Assembly (NCBI GenBank): GCA_021646415.1
Contig: SOEU01000005.1
Location: forward strand, 113,343-177,342
Length of the DNA stretch: 64,000 nucleotides
Source of the DNA: Candidatus Brocadia sp.
GTDB lineage: Bacteria > Planctomycetota > Brocadiia > Brocadiales > Brocadiaceae
Reading direction: 5' to 3'
Position 1 is the first letter of the stretch; the number at the start of each line of letters is the position of its first letter. The position numbers were made by a program, and so were the translations under genes. The notes beneath the pieces were generated by a model. That model saw only the letters and a list, made by a program, of their open reading frames with translations, did no database searches and was not told the DNA's origin. Of this stretch, positions 18,938 through 28,128 are shown in pieces.

Positions 18938-20032
18938 TTATTTAAACCAATTTTGTGTTTTGAGACATATCTTAACTAACATGAGCATCACAGGAACCTC
19001 AATTAGTACTCCCACAACAGTAGCCAGAGAGGCCCCTGATGACAGGCCAAAAAGCATCGTTGAGGTGGCAATAGCCACCTCAAAATGATTGCTTGCCCCG
19101 ATCATCGCAGTGGGCGCCGCATCCCTGTAACCTAACCCCAGAAATCTTGCTAATGCATAACTTATTGCAAAGATAAAACAGGTTTGAATAAAAAGGGGGA
19201 TCGCTATAAAAAGAATCGCTTGTTGTTGAGTAATAATCACATCGCCCTTGAATGAAAACAAAAGAACCAGTGTGGCCAGAAGTGCTGTTATGGATACCGG
19301 CGTTAAGAAGTGCAGGAATTTTTTCTGGAACCACACCAACCCCTTGGTTTTAATAATCCATCTCCGGGAAAAATACCCCGCTACCAGGGGAAGGGCAACG
19401 TAAATTAAAACAGAGAGCGCTATTGTTTCCCAGGGAATAGGCATCTTGTTTACTTTTAATAAGAAACCACCCAACGGGGCATACAAAACCAGCATGGTCA
19501 AAGAGTTTATGGCCACCATCACCAGGGTTAGCCCGTCGTTGCCCCTTGCTAAATATCCCCACATTAAAACCATCGCTGTACAGGGTGCGATTCCTAAGAG
19601 TATAGCGCCTGATATATATGAACGATAAAGCCCCACAGTGCTTCCGTCTTTAATAATTTCTGTGCCGGGTAAAAAATCTTTAAACAGATGCCCCAAAAAA
19701 AATGTCGCGATTACATACATCGTAAACGGTTTAATACACCAATTAATAAATAAAGTCAAAAAAACTGGCTTAGGAGTCTTTCCTGCTTTTATAACTTCCG
19801 CAAAGTCTATCTTCACCATGATAGGGTACATCATAAAAAAAAGACAGACCGCAATAGGAATAGAAACTTCATATACTGCAAGGGAATCTAACTTGACTGC
19901 AACGTCGGGCGCTGCCTTTCCCAGAACAATGCCTGCCCCGATACAAAGCAAAACCCAGAACGTTAAGTATTTCTCAAAAAAAGCTAATTTAAAGTTTATC
20001 TTGTTTGAGTAGCTCAACAATGTGTCTTTCAA
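18938..20032 (-). CDS. acr3: Arsenite efflux permease ACR3
   Basis: A 364-residue, ten-helix arsenite exporter of the ACR3 (BASS-related) family. It has [33 protein letters not shown] with the conserved Cys, and [20 protein letters not shown]. The start at 20032 overlaps arsC by 44 bp; shorter starts would cut the first helix region [11 protein letters not shown]. It exports As(III) made by ArsC and is in the operon arsR-arsC-acr3. Confidence 0.95.
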   Translation of the reverse strand: MKDTLLSYSNKINFKLAFFEKYLTFWVLLCIGAGIVLGKAAPDVAVKLDSLAVYEVSIPIAVCLFFMMYPIMVKIDFAEVIKAGKTPKPVFLTLFINWCIKPFTMYVIATFFLGHLFKDFLPGTEIIKDGSTVGLYRSYISGAILLGIAPCTAMVLMWGYLARGNDGLTLVMVAINSLTMLVLYAPLGGFLLKVNKMPIPWETIALSVLIYVALPLVAGYFSRRWIIKTKGLVWFQKKFLHFLTPVSITALLATLVLLFSFKGDVIITQQQAILFIAIPLFIQTCFIFAISYALARFLGLGYRDAAPTAMIGASNHFEVAIATSTMLFGLSSGASLATVVGVLIEVPVMLMLVKICLKTQNWFK

Positions 20033-20387
20033 TTAAATCTCTGACCGTAACGAAATATTGCTTATTCTTGGCTTTGGGATCAGGAATATTCCAATCAATG
20101 GTTTTCTCTTTCGGGGTAAGAGGATAGTTTTTCGTACATCCCATGGTGATAAATTTTGTGGCATTAACGATCATTTTTTTATCAAGCACTTTTGGCTTTT
20201 GTTGAGAAATATCAATGCCTCTTTCTTTCATAACCTCGATTGCCACAGGGTTTATTTCTTTAGCAATCTCCGTTCCTGCACTCCGCGCAACAGCTTTATC
20301 AGTCAGTGTATTAAAAATACCTTCTGCCATCTGACTGCGGCAGGCATTCTCTACGCATACAAACAAATAAATTGGCCTTGAATCCAT
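19989..20387 (-). CDS. arsC: Arsenate reductase, thioredoxin-coupled LMW-phosphatase type
   Basis: 132 residues with the phosphatase P-loop [14 protein letters not shown] (CX5R variant) at the N-terminus. The second half has [15 protein letters not shown] and [11 protein letters not shown], matching thioredoxin-dependent ArsC. It reduces As(V) to As(III) for ACR3. It lies about 190 bp downstream of arsR, separated by a cluster of palindromes, and overlaps acr3. Confidence 0.93.
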   Translation of the reverse strand: MDSRPIYLFVCVENACRSQMAEGIFNTLTDKAVARSAGTEIAKEINPVAIEVMKERGIDISQQKPKVLDKKMIVNATKFITMGCTKNYPLTPKEKTIDWNIPDPKAKNKQYFVTVRDLIERHIVELLKQDKL

Positions 20388-20451
20388 AATTAAATATCAT
20401 TGCAACATTTTAGCTGTTTGAAAAATTTCCTTTAATAAGTTACTACTACTT

Positions 20452-20532
20452 GTTCCCAAACTCTTGTTTGGGAACACAATTGCAGAGAAACTGAGTTTCT
20501 CACCCATTACACTCCCAAACAGGAGTTTGGGA
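20452..20532. repeat. Three tandem hairpins between arsR and arsC
   Basis: Three palindromes occur in a row. GTTCCCAAAC/GTTTGGGAAC is at 20452-20475, GAGAAAC/GTTTCTC at 20485-20501, and TCCCAAAC/GTTTGGGA at 20513-20532. The first and third share the CCCAAAC arm. This is a REP-like unit inserted in the ars operon. It may stabilise or attenuate the mRNA, but no T-run is present. Confidence 0.8.
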
Positions 20533-20578
20533 ACGAGCAGTTGAAAAATATTTTTATATAGCAAACACATGAAATATG

Positions 20579-20878
20579 TTAACATCTTTCTTCTTTCTTT
20601 TTCTGTACAATCTCTTGTAAAAAATGTGTCACTTTTTCTATATTTTCTTCTTTGAGTGAATAGTAGACCCATTTACCGTCCTTCCGGTCTTTAATGAGAC
20701 CGCTTTCCCTTAAAATTCCCAGGTGGTGAGAAACAAGATTTTGCGAGAGTTTGAAATATTCATAAATATGACACACGCATTTCTCTCCGGATGCAAGATA
20801 GGAAATAATATTGAGACGGATGTCACTGCTCAGCGCTTTTAGTAATTTGGCAAATTTTTGAGTTTTAAAAGCATTCAT
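20579..20878 (-). CDS. arsR: ArsR/SmtB-family arsenic repressor
   Basis: A 99-residue winged-helix repressor. The As(III) ligand pair is in GEKCVCHIYEYF (CVC in alpha-3), followed by the recognition helix LSQNLVSHHLGILRESGLI and the wing DRKDGKWVYYSL. It is first gene of the ars operon, and a perfect operator-like inverted repeat lies just upstream of its start. It should be released from DNA by arsenite. Confidence 0.94.
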   Translation of the reverse strand: MNAFKTQKFAKLLKALSSDIRLNIISYLASGEKCVCHIYEYFKLSQNLVSHHLGILRESGLIKDRKDGKWVYYSLKEENIEKVTHFLQEIVQKKKEERC

Positions 20879-20883
20879 GAATA

Positions 20884-20905
20884 TATATCAAATTATATTG
20901 ATATA
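20884..20905. promoter_or_regulatory. Candidate ArsR operator
   Basis: A perfect inverted repeat TATATCAA, 6-bp spacer, TTGATATA starts 6 bp upstream of the arsR start codon. The ATCAA/TTGAT half-sites match the usual ArsR/SmtB operator pattern. Its AT-rich context can overlap the -10 region, which fits simple repression. Confidence 0.75.
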
Positions 20906-21063
20906 ATATGGATTGAAAACCTGAATGTCAAGGTGCTTGTTATGATAAAAATAATTTTAACTGTGATTATAATTTCGATTTTAAATTTTAAATATGGATA
21001 AAATTTGTTGTTTTTTTCATCGTAATCCTATATCATTTTTAGTAAAAAAACCTTGAGGAATTT

Positions 21064-22962
21064 ATGAATTACAAACCCTACGCCATCTCCTGGAACACGA
21101 CCTATCGATGCAACCTGCGCTGCAGCCACTGTTATCTTGATACAAACGCATTAACGAGGCAATCTGCCAGCGAATTGAGCACCCAAGAGGGATTTCGGCT
21201 CATAGACCAAATGGCTGAGCTTAATCCCAATCAGTTGCTGATCCTTACCGGTGGTGAGCCTCTGTTGAGAAAGGATATTTATGACCTGGCTTCCTACGCC
21301 TCTCGAAAAGGGATGATGGTAGTCCTGGGAACAAATGGCAACCTGATTGATGACGATGTTGCTAAGAAACTCAAAGAAAGCGGTGTTACAGGGGTTGGTA
21401 TCAGCCTTGACTCCATCGTACCTGAAAGACACGATAATTTCAGGGGAATTCCCGGTGCATGGGACGACACCCTGAATGGAATTGAGGCATGTCGCAGACA
21501 AGGTATCGAATTTCAAATACAAACCACGGTTACCAGGGAAAACTTCCATGAAATCCCTGATATTATTGAGTTTTCTTACAATCTGGGAGCCAAGGTCTTT
21601 AATTTGTTCTTTTTAGTGTGTACCGGGAAGGGACAAGAACTGACGGATATTACACCTCAGCAGTACGATCAGGCATTGCACCAACTGTATGAGATCCAAA
21701 AGAAATATCAGGGGAAGATGATGGTGGGCGCAAAGTGTGCACCGCACTATCGAAGGATTGTGTATGAACACGATGCATCCTCTCCGCTCATTCGAACCTA
21801 TGCAGGTGGCTGCCCGGCCGGCACTCACTATTGCAGGGTTACACCCGAAGGAAATGTTACACCGTGTCCTTACATGCCGAATATTTCCGGGAATGTGAGA
21901 GAAAAAAGCTTTGGAGAAATCTGGAAACACACCGCTGATTTTCAAACCTTGCGTAATGCCAATCTCCATGGCAGATGCGGTATGTGTGAATTTCAATATA
22001 TCTGCAAGGGATGCCGTGCACGGGCATTGGCGGCCGCGGGAAATCAGATGGACGAGGATGCATGGTGCGACTATGTTCCCGGAAAATATGGAAGCAAGGT
22101 CATCCAATTGGCAACATCCGAAACCTTTGGTATCGAAGAGAATTTTACCATGCCATGGAGTATTGACGCACGGAATATTCTGAAACAGATCCCTTCTTTT
22201 GGGCGAGGCATGGTTATTAAAGGTGTGGAACGTTTTGCAGTAAACAAGCGGTATCCGGAAGTAACGGTAGACGTAATGAGAGCAGCACGTGAAGAAATGA
22301 TGTCGAATAGGAAGACGGCATTTCCCATGAAAAGCGACGAAAGAACGCAACCCCCTTCCCCTTCGATGGGTAAGAACGGGGGCGAGCCATTGCAAAATGA
22401 AGAAATTCCCTGGACTGAAGAGGCCTGGAAACGGGTGGCAAATGCGCCGGACTTTGTTCGACCGGGCATTTACAAGCTCATGCAAAAAAAGGCACGACAG
22501 CATGGTTATAAGGAAATTACTTCAAAATTTCTTTCGGAAATACGGGATGAATCCATGCAGCTCGCATCAAAACGCATCAGGAATATTGGATTTGATGAAC
22601 TCAGTATGGATGCATGGGACAAGGCCAAAGAGAAGCTAAAGAATGCACGGAAAAAAGAGGTCATTGATAACATTAAGGCATTTCTTGGTGAACGAATAAA
22701 CAAGAATGACGGTATTATTACCAAATTTCAGGCATATCTTAAGACAGCAGGGAAGACGGGAAAAAAAGAAACCCCAGTAACAACGGTATGGGCGGAGGAG
22801 GCAAAGCAACGCCTGGAAAAGGCGCCGATATTTGTTCGTGGCAGGGCAAAGAAATCAATTGAGGATTTTGCTATTCAGAAGGGTGTTACCGAAATTACCT
22901 GTGAACTTATTGATCAATACATGGAAAACATCCCTTCTTTTGTAAGAAATAGGTTCAAATAG
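21064..22962 (+). CDS. Radical SAM/SPASM enzyme fused to three PCP_red repeats
   Basis: 632 residues. Residues 1-330 form a radical SAM domain with TTYRCNLRCSHCYLD (CX3CX2C) and LTGGEPLLR. A SPASM-type Cys cluster follows (GGCPAGTHYCRVTPEGNVTPC, then CGMCEFQYICKGCRARALA), close to NirJ/AhbD/PqqE-like enzymes. The C-terminal 270 residues carry three copies of the PCP_red helical motif (W-x-x-A-x3-L-x3-P-x-F-x-R), starting near MPWSIDARNILKQIPSF, IPWTEEAWKRVANAPDF and VWAEEAKQRLEKAPIF. PCP_red occurs in light-independent protochlorophyllide reductase. A tetrapyrrole or heme-modification role is inferred. A low-complexity linker near residue 425 looks inserted. Confidence 0.87.
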   Translation: MNYKPYAISWNTTYRCNLRCSHCYLDTNALTRQSASELSTQEGFRLIDQMAELNPNQLLILTGGEPLLRKDIYDLASYASRKGMMVVLGTNGNLIDDDVAKKLKESGVTGVGISLDSIVPERHDNFRGIPGAWDDTLNGIEACRRQGIEFQIQTTVTRENFHEIPDIIEFSYNLGAKVFNLFFLVCTGKGQELTDITPQQYDQALHQLYEIQKKYQGKMMVGAKCAPHYRRIVYEHDASSPLIRTYAGGCPAGTHYCRVTPEGNVTPCPYMPNISGNVREKSFGEIWKHTADFQTLRNANLHGRCGMCEFQYICKGCRARALAAAGNQMDEDAWCDYVPGKYGSKVIQLATSETFGIEENFTMPWSIDARNILKQIPSFGRGMVIKGVERFAVNKRYPEVTVDVMRAAREEMMSNRKTAFPMKSDERTQPPSPSMGKNGGEPLQNEEIPWTEEAWKRVANAPDFVRPGIYKLMQKKARQHGYKEITSKFLSEIRDESMQLASKRIRNIGFDELSMDAWDKAKEKLKNARKKEVIDNIKAFLGERINKNDGIITKFQAYLKTAGKTGKKETPVTTVWAEEAKQRLEKAPIFVRGRAKKSIEDFAIQKGVTEITCELIDQYMENIPSFVRNRFK

Positions 22963-22995
22963 CACAAGAGGTTTCTGGAATCTGTAAGTCTATTC

Positions 22996-25071
22996 ATGAA
23001 TACCTTTATAAAACAGTTCCTGCAAAAATACCTAAGCCGAAAAAATTTCTTCCCCAATATTTTAAGTAAATTTCACATCCCCTCGTATAAATCCATAAAA
23101 ACGAAGATTATCATCTCTTCAATCCTCCTTTCTGTGTTCCCTATATTTATCATGAGGGTGTTTATTTATCCTACGGAAAAAAAGGCCTTGCAGGATGCAT
23201 TAATACAGAACCTCGAGGGGGTTGGGCACAAGCAGGCAGAACTTATTGTACGATGGATAAAGGAAAGGAAGGCCGATGCCCGGATCGTTGCTGAAAATCC
23301 AAATGTACCTGGTGTAATTTATAAATCCGAGGGGAGTGAAAATTTTTATAGACTGTTGCACCATTTAAATACCCTTCGGGAGGCTTACGGGTATAAGGAA
23401 ATCTTCATCTGTGACCGGTTTGGGGATTTAAAAATAACCACCTCAACGGGAAAGGTGATTACCAATCTGGCTGGATTCGAGTTTTTCCAAATGGCAATAA
23501 GCGGTGTTACGTTTGTTTCACCAATTATGCCTTCAGTAATTCCCTTGGAAAATGAATATGGAAAGCTAGAGCACGGTTTGCCAACCCTTTATATTTCCAC
23601 CCCGGTGGTTTATGAACACAAAGTCATCGGTGCGGTATGTCTCAGGGTAGATGTGATGGAGATCAGTAAATTAATGCGGAGTGTTCGCCTGGGGGAAACG
23701 GGGGAGACGTATTTGATAAATAAAGACGGCTATATGATTTCTGAATCCAAGTATTTAAAATACCTTAAGGATGCAGGATTTGTCCAGCAAAGAACAACAC
23801 TTGAACTTCAGGTGTTAAACCCAGGGACAAAAGAACTCACACGGAGTGCTGAAGAGTGTATAAAAGGTAAAAAAGGTCATGATGCAGATGGCTATACAGA
23901 CTATCGGGAAACAAAGGTGCTGGGCTTTTGGCAATGGATACCAGAACTGGACTGGGGTATTATTGCAGAAATTGATGTAAATGAAGGATACGGCCCGGTA
24001 GAAAGACTACATACTATTGTTACTCCGATCATAATACTGATAACACTTGCTGTCATCTCCTTTGCATTCTTCTTTGGGAAAAAGATATCAGATCCCATTT
24101 TGTACCTTACCGAGATAACAAAAAGTATTTCAGAAGGTGATTACAGCAAGCGGGTGAAAATTACCTCCAACGATGAAATTGGAGAACTCTCAAATTCTTT
24201 CAACAAGATGGCTAGTTTTTTAGAAGAAAAAACACAAATACTTAAGGAATACACAGCCAACCTGGAAAGGACCGTGGAGGAAAGGACAAGGGACTTGACC
24301 CGTATGAATCAAGAATTGGAAAAACAAAGTAGCAATCTGGAGAAGGCATATAAGGAATTATTGACGCTTGATCAGATGAAGGATAAGATGATCCGGGATG
24401 TGTCTCATGAATTGAAATCGCCCGTTGCACAAGTACAGATGGCAATTGATCTCTGGTCCATGGAAGTCAAAAAAGAACATATTGACCGCTCAAAGGAAGA
24501 AAAATTTGGCAAGATAATAAATAATAGTTTGCAGCGGTTGCGTAAGACAATCGGGAGTATCCTTGATCTCTCTGTTTTGGAATCGGGTAGGTTAGTGTTT
24601 AAGAAAGAATCCATCCAGATGGACGAATTGGTTTTACAAATAACTGCCGGTATGAGACTGTTGACCGGAAAAAAAGGATTGGCTTTGATAAATCACGTGA
24701 GCCAGGGATTACCTCCGGTAATTGGCGACAAAGATGAGATTCTGCGTGTAGTTACCAATCTTATAGATAATGCAATAAAATACACAGAAAAAGGAGAAAT
24801 TCATGTTTTTTTAGAACAAAAGGATTCCTTTATAGAATTTGCCGTAAAAGATACAGGTGTTGGCATTGGTTTACCAAAAGACCAGTTTGGGAAATTATTT
24901 GAAAGGTTTTTTCAAGAACGTCCAAGAACAGATGGCGCAGGGGTCGGCCTTGCAATATGCAAAAATATCGTAGAGGCACACAAAGGGAATCTCTTGGTAG
25001 AAAGTGACGGTACGGGTAAAGGTGCAACCTTTAAATTTACCTTACCGATAGCACAGCAATACGCTTCATGA
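22996..25071 (+). CDS. Cache-HAMP sensor histidine kinase
   Basis: 691 residues. A first helix (residues 35-55) and a second (about 335-357) flank a periplasmic double-Cache-like sensor. HAMP follows (KKISDPILYLTEITKSI; NDEIGELSNSFNKMA), then a coiled coil. HisKA has the phospho-acceptor in RDVSHELKSPVAQVQ. HATPase_c has NLIDNAIKYTEKGEI, VKDTGVGIGL and GAGVGLAICKNIV. The response regulator just downstream is the likely partner. Ligand unknown. Confidence 0.92.
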   Translation: MNTFIKQFLQKYLSRKNFFPNILSKFHIPSYKSIKTKIIISSILLSVFPIFIMRVFIYPTEKKALQDALIQNLEGVGHKQAELIVRWIKERKADARIVAENPNVPGVIYKSEGSENFYRLLHHLNTLREAYGYKEIFICDRFGDLKITTSTGKVITNLAGFEFFQMAISGVTFVSPIMPSVIPLENEYGKLEHGLPTLYISTPVVYEHKVIGAVCLRVDVMEISKLMRSVRLGETGETYLINKDGYMISESKYLKYLKDAGFVQQRTTLELQVLNPGTKELTRSAEECIKGKKGHDADGYTDYRETKVLGFWQWIPELDWGIIAEIDVNEGYGPVERLHTIVTPIIILITLAVISFAFFFGKKISDPILYLTEITKSISEGDYSKRVKITSNDEIGELSNSFNKMASFLEEKTQILKEYTANLERTVEERTRDLTRMNQELEKQSSNLEKAYKELLTLDQMKDKMIRDVSHELKSPVAQVQMAIDLWSMEVKKEHIDRSKEEKFGKIINNSLQRLRKTIGSILDLSVLESGRLVFKKESIQMDELVLQITAGMRLLTGKKGLALINHVSQGLPPVIGDKDEILRVVTNLIDNAIKYTEKGEIHVFLEQKDSFIEFAVKDTGVGIGLPKDQFGKLFERFFQERPRTDGAGVGLAICKNIVEAHKGNLLVESDGTGKGATFKFTLPIAQQYAS

Positions 25072-25107
25072 ATATGAAATGTATCATGAATAAAAAAGGA
25101 GTTGGGC

Positions 25108-25476
25108 TTGGGCAAAAAAATACTCATAATAGAAGATGAAGATGAGTTTTTCTTTTTTTATACGATGATGTTAGAAGGTACTGATTATATCGTCCTTCGC
25201 GCCATCGACGGAAAAGATGCGCTTGAAAAAATACATGAAAATAAGCCAGACCTTATTATCCTGGATTTGTTATTGGATCAAATAACAGGCGATACCTTCC
25301 TGAAACAATTGAAATCGAATCCTCTGTACGCAAACATTCCTGTCATTATTGCAAGCAGTTTTTCGCCTCGGTCGTATAAGACAATTTTCGAAATAGATTC
25401 CGGGTTGGTCTTCCTGGAAAAACCATTTACGAAGGAAAGGCTGCTTGCTGAAATTAAGGCCAGGCTAGGCGCTTAG
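25108..25476 (+). CDS. Single-domain response regulator
   Basis: About 122 residues, receiver domain only. Acidic pocket IIEDEDEF, phospho-acceptor Asp in LIILDLLLDQITG, and Lys in VFLEKPFTKERL are present. TTG 25108 is preferred to TTG 25102 because GGAG lies 6 nt upstream. It has no output domain, so it may act through protein contact. It is 36 bp after the sensor kinase. Confidence 0.9.
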   Translation: MGKKILIIEDEDEFFFFYTMMLEGTDYIVLRAIDGKDALEKIHENKPDLIILDLLLDQITGDTFLKQLKSNPLYANIPVIIASSFSPRSYKTIFEIDSGLVFLEKPFTKERLLAEIKARLGA

Positions 25477-25594
25477 CAAAAATAATGTGGTATTTTTTGC
25501 AAAAAAATTTCATTGTGTTTGTTCAGAATTCATGGGAAGCACCAGTTTTTCATGATAATCTGTTTGGTTCCAGTTTTTCCAGATGAAGGTATCC

Positions 25595-26476
25595 ATGAAC
25601 TATTTTCTATCGATCAAAGAATTTTGCATCATTGTTTTTTTGCTCCTTGTGGGTTGCCATACCTCACTACACACAGAATCTGTTATTAAAAGAGATACCT
25701 ATTCCTTAGAAAGATCATTATTAGACGATGCAGGAGACGGACAATTAGACATGTCATTTGAACAGGCATGTCTTATTGCATCGGGTGTCGATACCGATAA
25801 AAAGATGCGGACTTATCTGGCAAAAATCGACCTCCTTATCTTCCGAATTAGCCATGAAACAGATGTCGGCAAAACCAGCGATCCAATAACAAAGACAGAG
25901 AAAATATTCGATTGGCTGCAAAAAAACGCTAATGAAGGGGTATATAATGATTGCTATGATATCAGAGACACCCTCAATCTCAAGGTGGGGAACTGCCTCT
26001 CCTATGCAATACGGTTTACCATAATATGCCGGCGCTTTGGTATCGATATAAAAAACATCTTTGTTCCAGGACATATTTATAATATGCTGGTGTCCAATGG
26101 ACGAACACATTATTTTGAACATACCCATAGTGATGGTATTGTAAAGAAAATGGACAAGTACAATCCTCAAAAAAAGATCATGAAGGATGAAGAACTGATT
26201 GCCGAGATATTTTTATATAAGGCCCGGAATGCAAATCATGATATGAAATATGAAGAATCGTGGAAACACTGCCAGCAGGCGTTGATGTGCAATCCTCATG
26301 ATAACCGTCCTGTAATTTTGCTTTTGGATAATTACATTGCAAAGAAGAATTACGAAGAGGCATTTCGATATCTGAATGAATATCTCTCCCGGCATCCCGA
26401 TGACATGAAATCGTTGAAAAATGCCTATATACTATTACAAAAGTTGTGTAAAAAAGAGGGTAATAAAGTTCAATAA
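25595..26476 (+). CDS. Lipoprotein with transglutaminase-like and TPR regions
   Basis: About 293 residues. The N-terminal signal ends in a lipobox (FLLLVGC). The middle has a transglutaminase-like core (LKVGNCLSYAIRFTIICRRF with Cys, then VPGHIYNMLVSNGRTHYFEHT with His). The C-terminus has about two TPR units (ARNANHDMKYEESWKHCQQA; YEEAFRYLNEYLSRHPDD). ATG 25595 has AAGG upstream; 25583 is an alternative. Similar to SirB1-like proteins. Substrate unknown. Confidence 0.78.
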   Translation: MNYFLSIKEFCIIVFLLLVGCHTSLHTESVIKRDTYSLERSLLDDAGDGQLDMSFEQACLIASGVDTDKKMRTYLAKIDLLIFRISHETDVGKTSDPITKTEKIFDWLQKNANEGVYNDCYDIRDTLNLKVGNCLSYAIRFTIICRRFGIDIKNIFVPGHIYNMLVSNGRTHYFEHTHSDGIVKKMDKYNPQKKIMKDEELIAEIFLYKARNANHDMKYEESWKHCQQALMCNPHDNRPVILLLDNYIAKKNYEEAFRYLNEYLSRHPDDMKSLKNAYILLQKLCKKEGNKVQ

Positions 26477-26604
26477 AATGAGAACTGTATGTTTTTTCTT
26501 ACTGGGAATATGGAGGAACAAGAAAGACAATGTATACGTGGTAGGAATTAACCCAAAATAGGTACTGATTTCAGACATTTTTCCTGCGTATGGGAGGAGC
26601 GGTT

Positions 26605-27207
26605 GTGGCTACTTATAAATTCGTGGCGAAAGATTTAATGACAGAAAAGGTGGTTTGTGTCCATACGGAAACCCCAATCAATGATCTTATAAAAATACTT
26701 GTCAAAAACCATATAAACGGGGCACCCGTTGTTGATAAAAAGGGAAAACTGGTCGGGGTTGTTTCAAAGACAGATATTGTTGAATATGACGAAAAAACAA
26801 GCAAGAAGCGAAGAGATATTACGAAAAAATCGTTTTATAGCGACACCAATGGAAAATTGAAAAAAGAACTGGATAAGCTATTAAAGACAAAAACTTTTGG
26901 AAAAACCTCCGTAAAAGACATCATGACACCGCGTGTCATTACTGCACAGACGGATGATACGATAGACCGCCTTGCAAAGATCATGTATGACAAAAAAATT
27001 CATAGGGTCATTATACAGGATAAGGAGCAGGTTATTGGAGTTGTGAGTACCCTGGATATCCTCCGTGCCGTGAGCACCATGGGCTATGGCAGCAGTGCCT
27101 TTGTTACGGAAGAGGCAATTCTGGATCTGCAGGAACGGCTGGAAGCAGCAGAAAAGTCCATCATGTCCCTGCGTGATATTCTGGACAGAATTCACGGAGA
27201 GAAGTAA
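26605..27207 (+). CDS. CBS-domain pair protein with C-terminal coiled coil
   Basis: About 200 residues. Two CBS motifs (AKDLMTEKVVCVHTETPIND...GVVSKTDIV; VKDIMTPRVITAQTDDTIDR...GVVSTLDILRAV) flank a Lys-rich linker. A C-terminal helix (ILDLQERLEAAEKSIMSLRD) is predicted to oligomerise. Start GTG 26605 is set by GGGAGGAG 6 nt upstream. A stand-alone adenosyl-nucleotide sensor; target unknown. Confidence 0.85.
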   Translation: MATYKFVAKDLMTEKVVCVHTETPINDLIKILVKNHINGAPVVDKKGKLVGVVSKTDIVEYDEKTSKKRRDITKKSFYSDTNGKLKKELDKLLKTKTFGKTSVKDIMTPRVITAQTDDTIDRLAKIMYDKKIHRVIIQDKEQVIGVVSTLDILRAVSTMGYGSSAFVTEEAILDLQERLEAAEKSIMSLRDILDRIHGEK

Positions 27208-27279
27208 AATGCAGGGGCAAACCGCTGTTTTCACCCACGTCTTTTGATAATTCTCTGGATACATTTTGTAGTTAAAATA

Positions 27280-27615
27280 ATGAGTAAAAAATCGTTTATT
27301 TTTTTTAGTATTCTTCTTAGTTTGGTACTTGTTGTGGTTATCTATTTAGTTACAGAATCCTTATATAATGGGGGAAGAAGCAATAGTATAGAAAATAGCT
27401 TTCAGCAAGTCGTGCATGGTGTGGGTCTGGGTGCCACAACAAAACCGACATGGTGTTATATCAACTTCGACCCAAGGGTTGACCCTCGGTGCCCGTGTAT
27501 CGAATGGCCCATCCCGGGGGGATACTGTTACTGTCCTGATCATACCGGCACGGTTTCTTATATAGCGGGTAATATGGAAATGGGTGTAGCGATTGAGATT
27601 GTTAGAAATCACTGA
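27280..27615 (+). CDS. Small membrane-anchored Cys-rich protein, unknown
   Basis: 111 residues. One N-terminal helix (FIFFSILLSLVLVVVIYLV) is followed by a periplasmic segment with WCYINFDPRVDPRCPCIEWP and GGYCYCPDHTG: five cysteines including CPC and CYC. The pattern suggests disulfides or a metal/heme site but there is no CXXCH. I do not recognise the family. No Shine-Dalgarno is obvious before ATG 27280. Confidence 0.55.
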   Translation: MSKKSFIFFSILLSLVLVVVIYLVTESLYNGGRSNSIENSFQQVVHGVGLGATTKPTWCYINFDPRVDPRCPCIEWPIPGGYCYCPDHTGTVSYIAGNMEMGVAIEIVRNH

Positions 27616-27777
27616 ACACCGTCTATAGATTATTATTGCAGCATCCAAAAGCTGCATTTTTCGAGAGCATCAGAACCGGGCAGGTCGGACAATGCACGCC
27701 ATAATCAATCTATCTTGATCCAATTCGTAATGCAAAATCCACCCCGATTTCTCAATTTTTGGTAGGCAGTGCCTACC

Positions 27778-28053
27778 CTAACTGGTTTTTTTATACAGAG
27801 TCAAATTTTCCCAAAGATAACGTTCTTTTGGCACGAGATGTTTATCAAGATATTCATCGTTTTTGTTAGCAAACCATTGTTCTTGAAGAGTATCTGATTT
27901 TCCCCCAAAACCATTTTCCGCTTTTGTTAGCAACATACAATTCGCAAGTTGATTTCGATCGGCTTCCTTGTATTTCATTATGCCGAGCATTCCCGCTCGA
28001 GGATTTTTGATACGTATTTTTTTCAATGCGCTTTGTGGGAAAACATGATCTAC
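27778..28053 (-). pseudogene. Remnant of a DUF1524/GmrSD-type HNH nuclease
   Basis: The minus strand encodes VDHVFPQSALKKIRIKNPR and later NQLANCMLLTKAENGFGGKS and HLVPKERYLWE. These match the C-terminal DUF1524 (His-Me finger, DHV/I-F/Y-P) part of GmrSD/DUF262 modified-DNA restriction enzymes. A stop lies directly upstream of VDH, and the DUF262 half is absent. It is a truncated relic of a defence gene. Confidence 0.6.
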
Positions 28054-28128
28054 TTAAGGAAAGTTGTTTTTTTAAGCAGGTGTATAGTCGAAATCCCGAT
28101 ACCATAAATTGAAAAGCAGCGATTCGTA

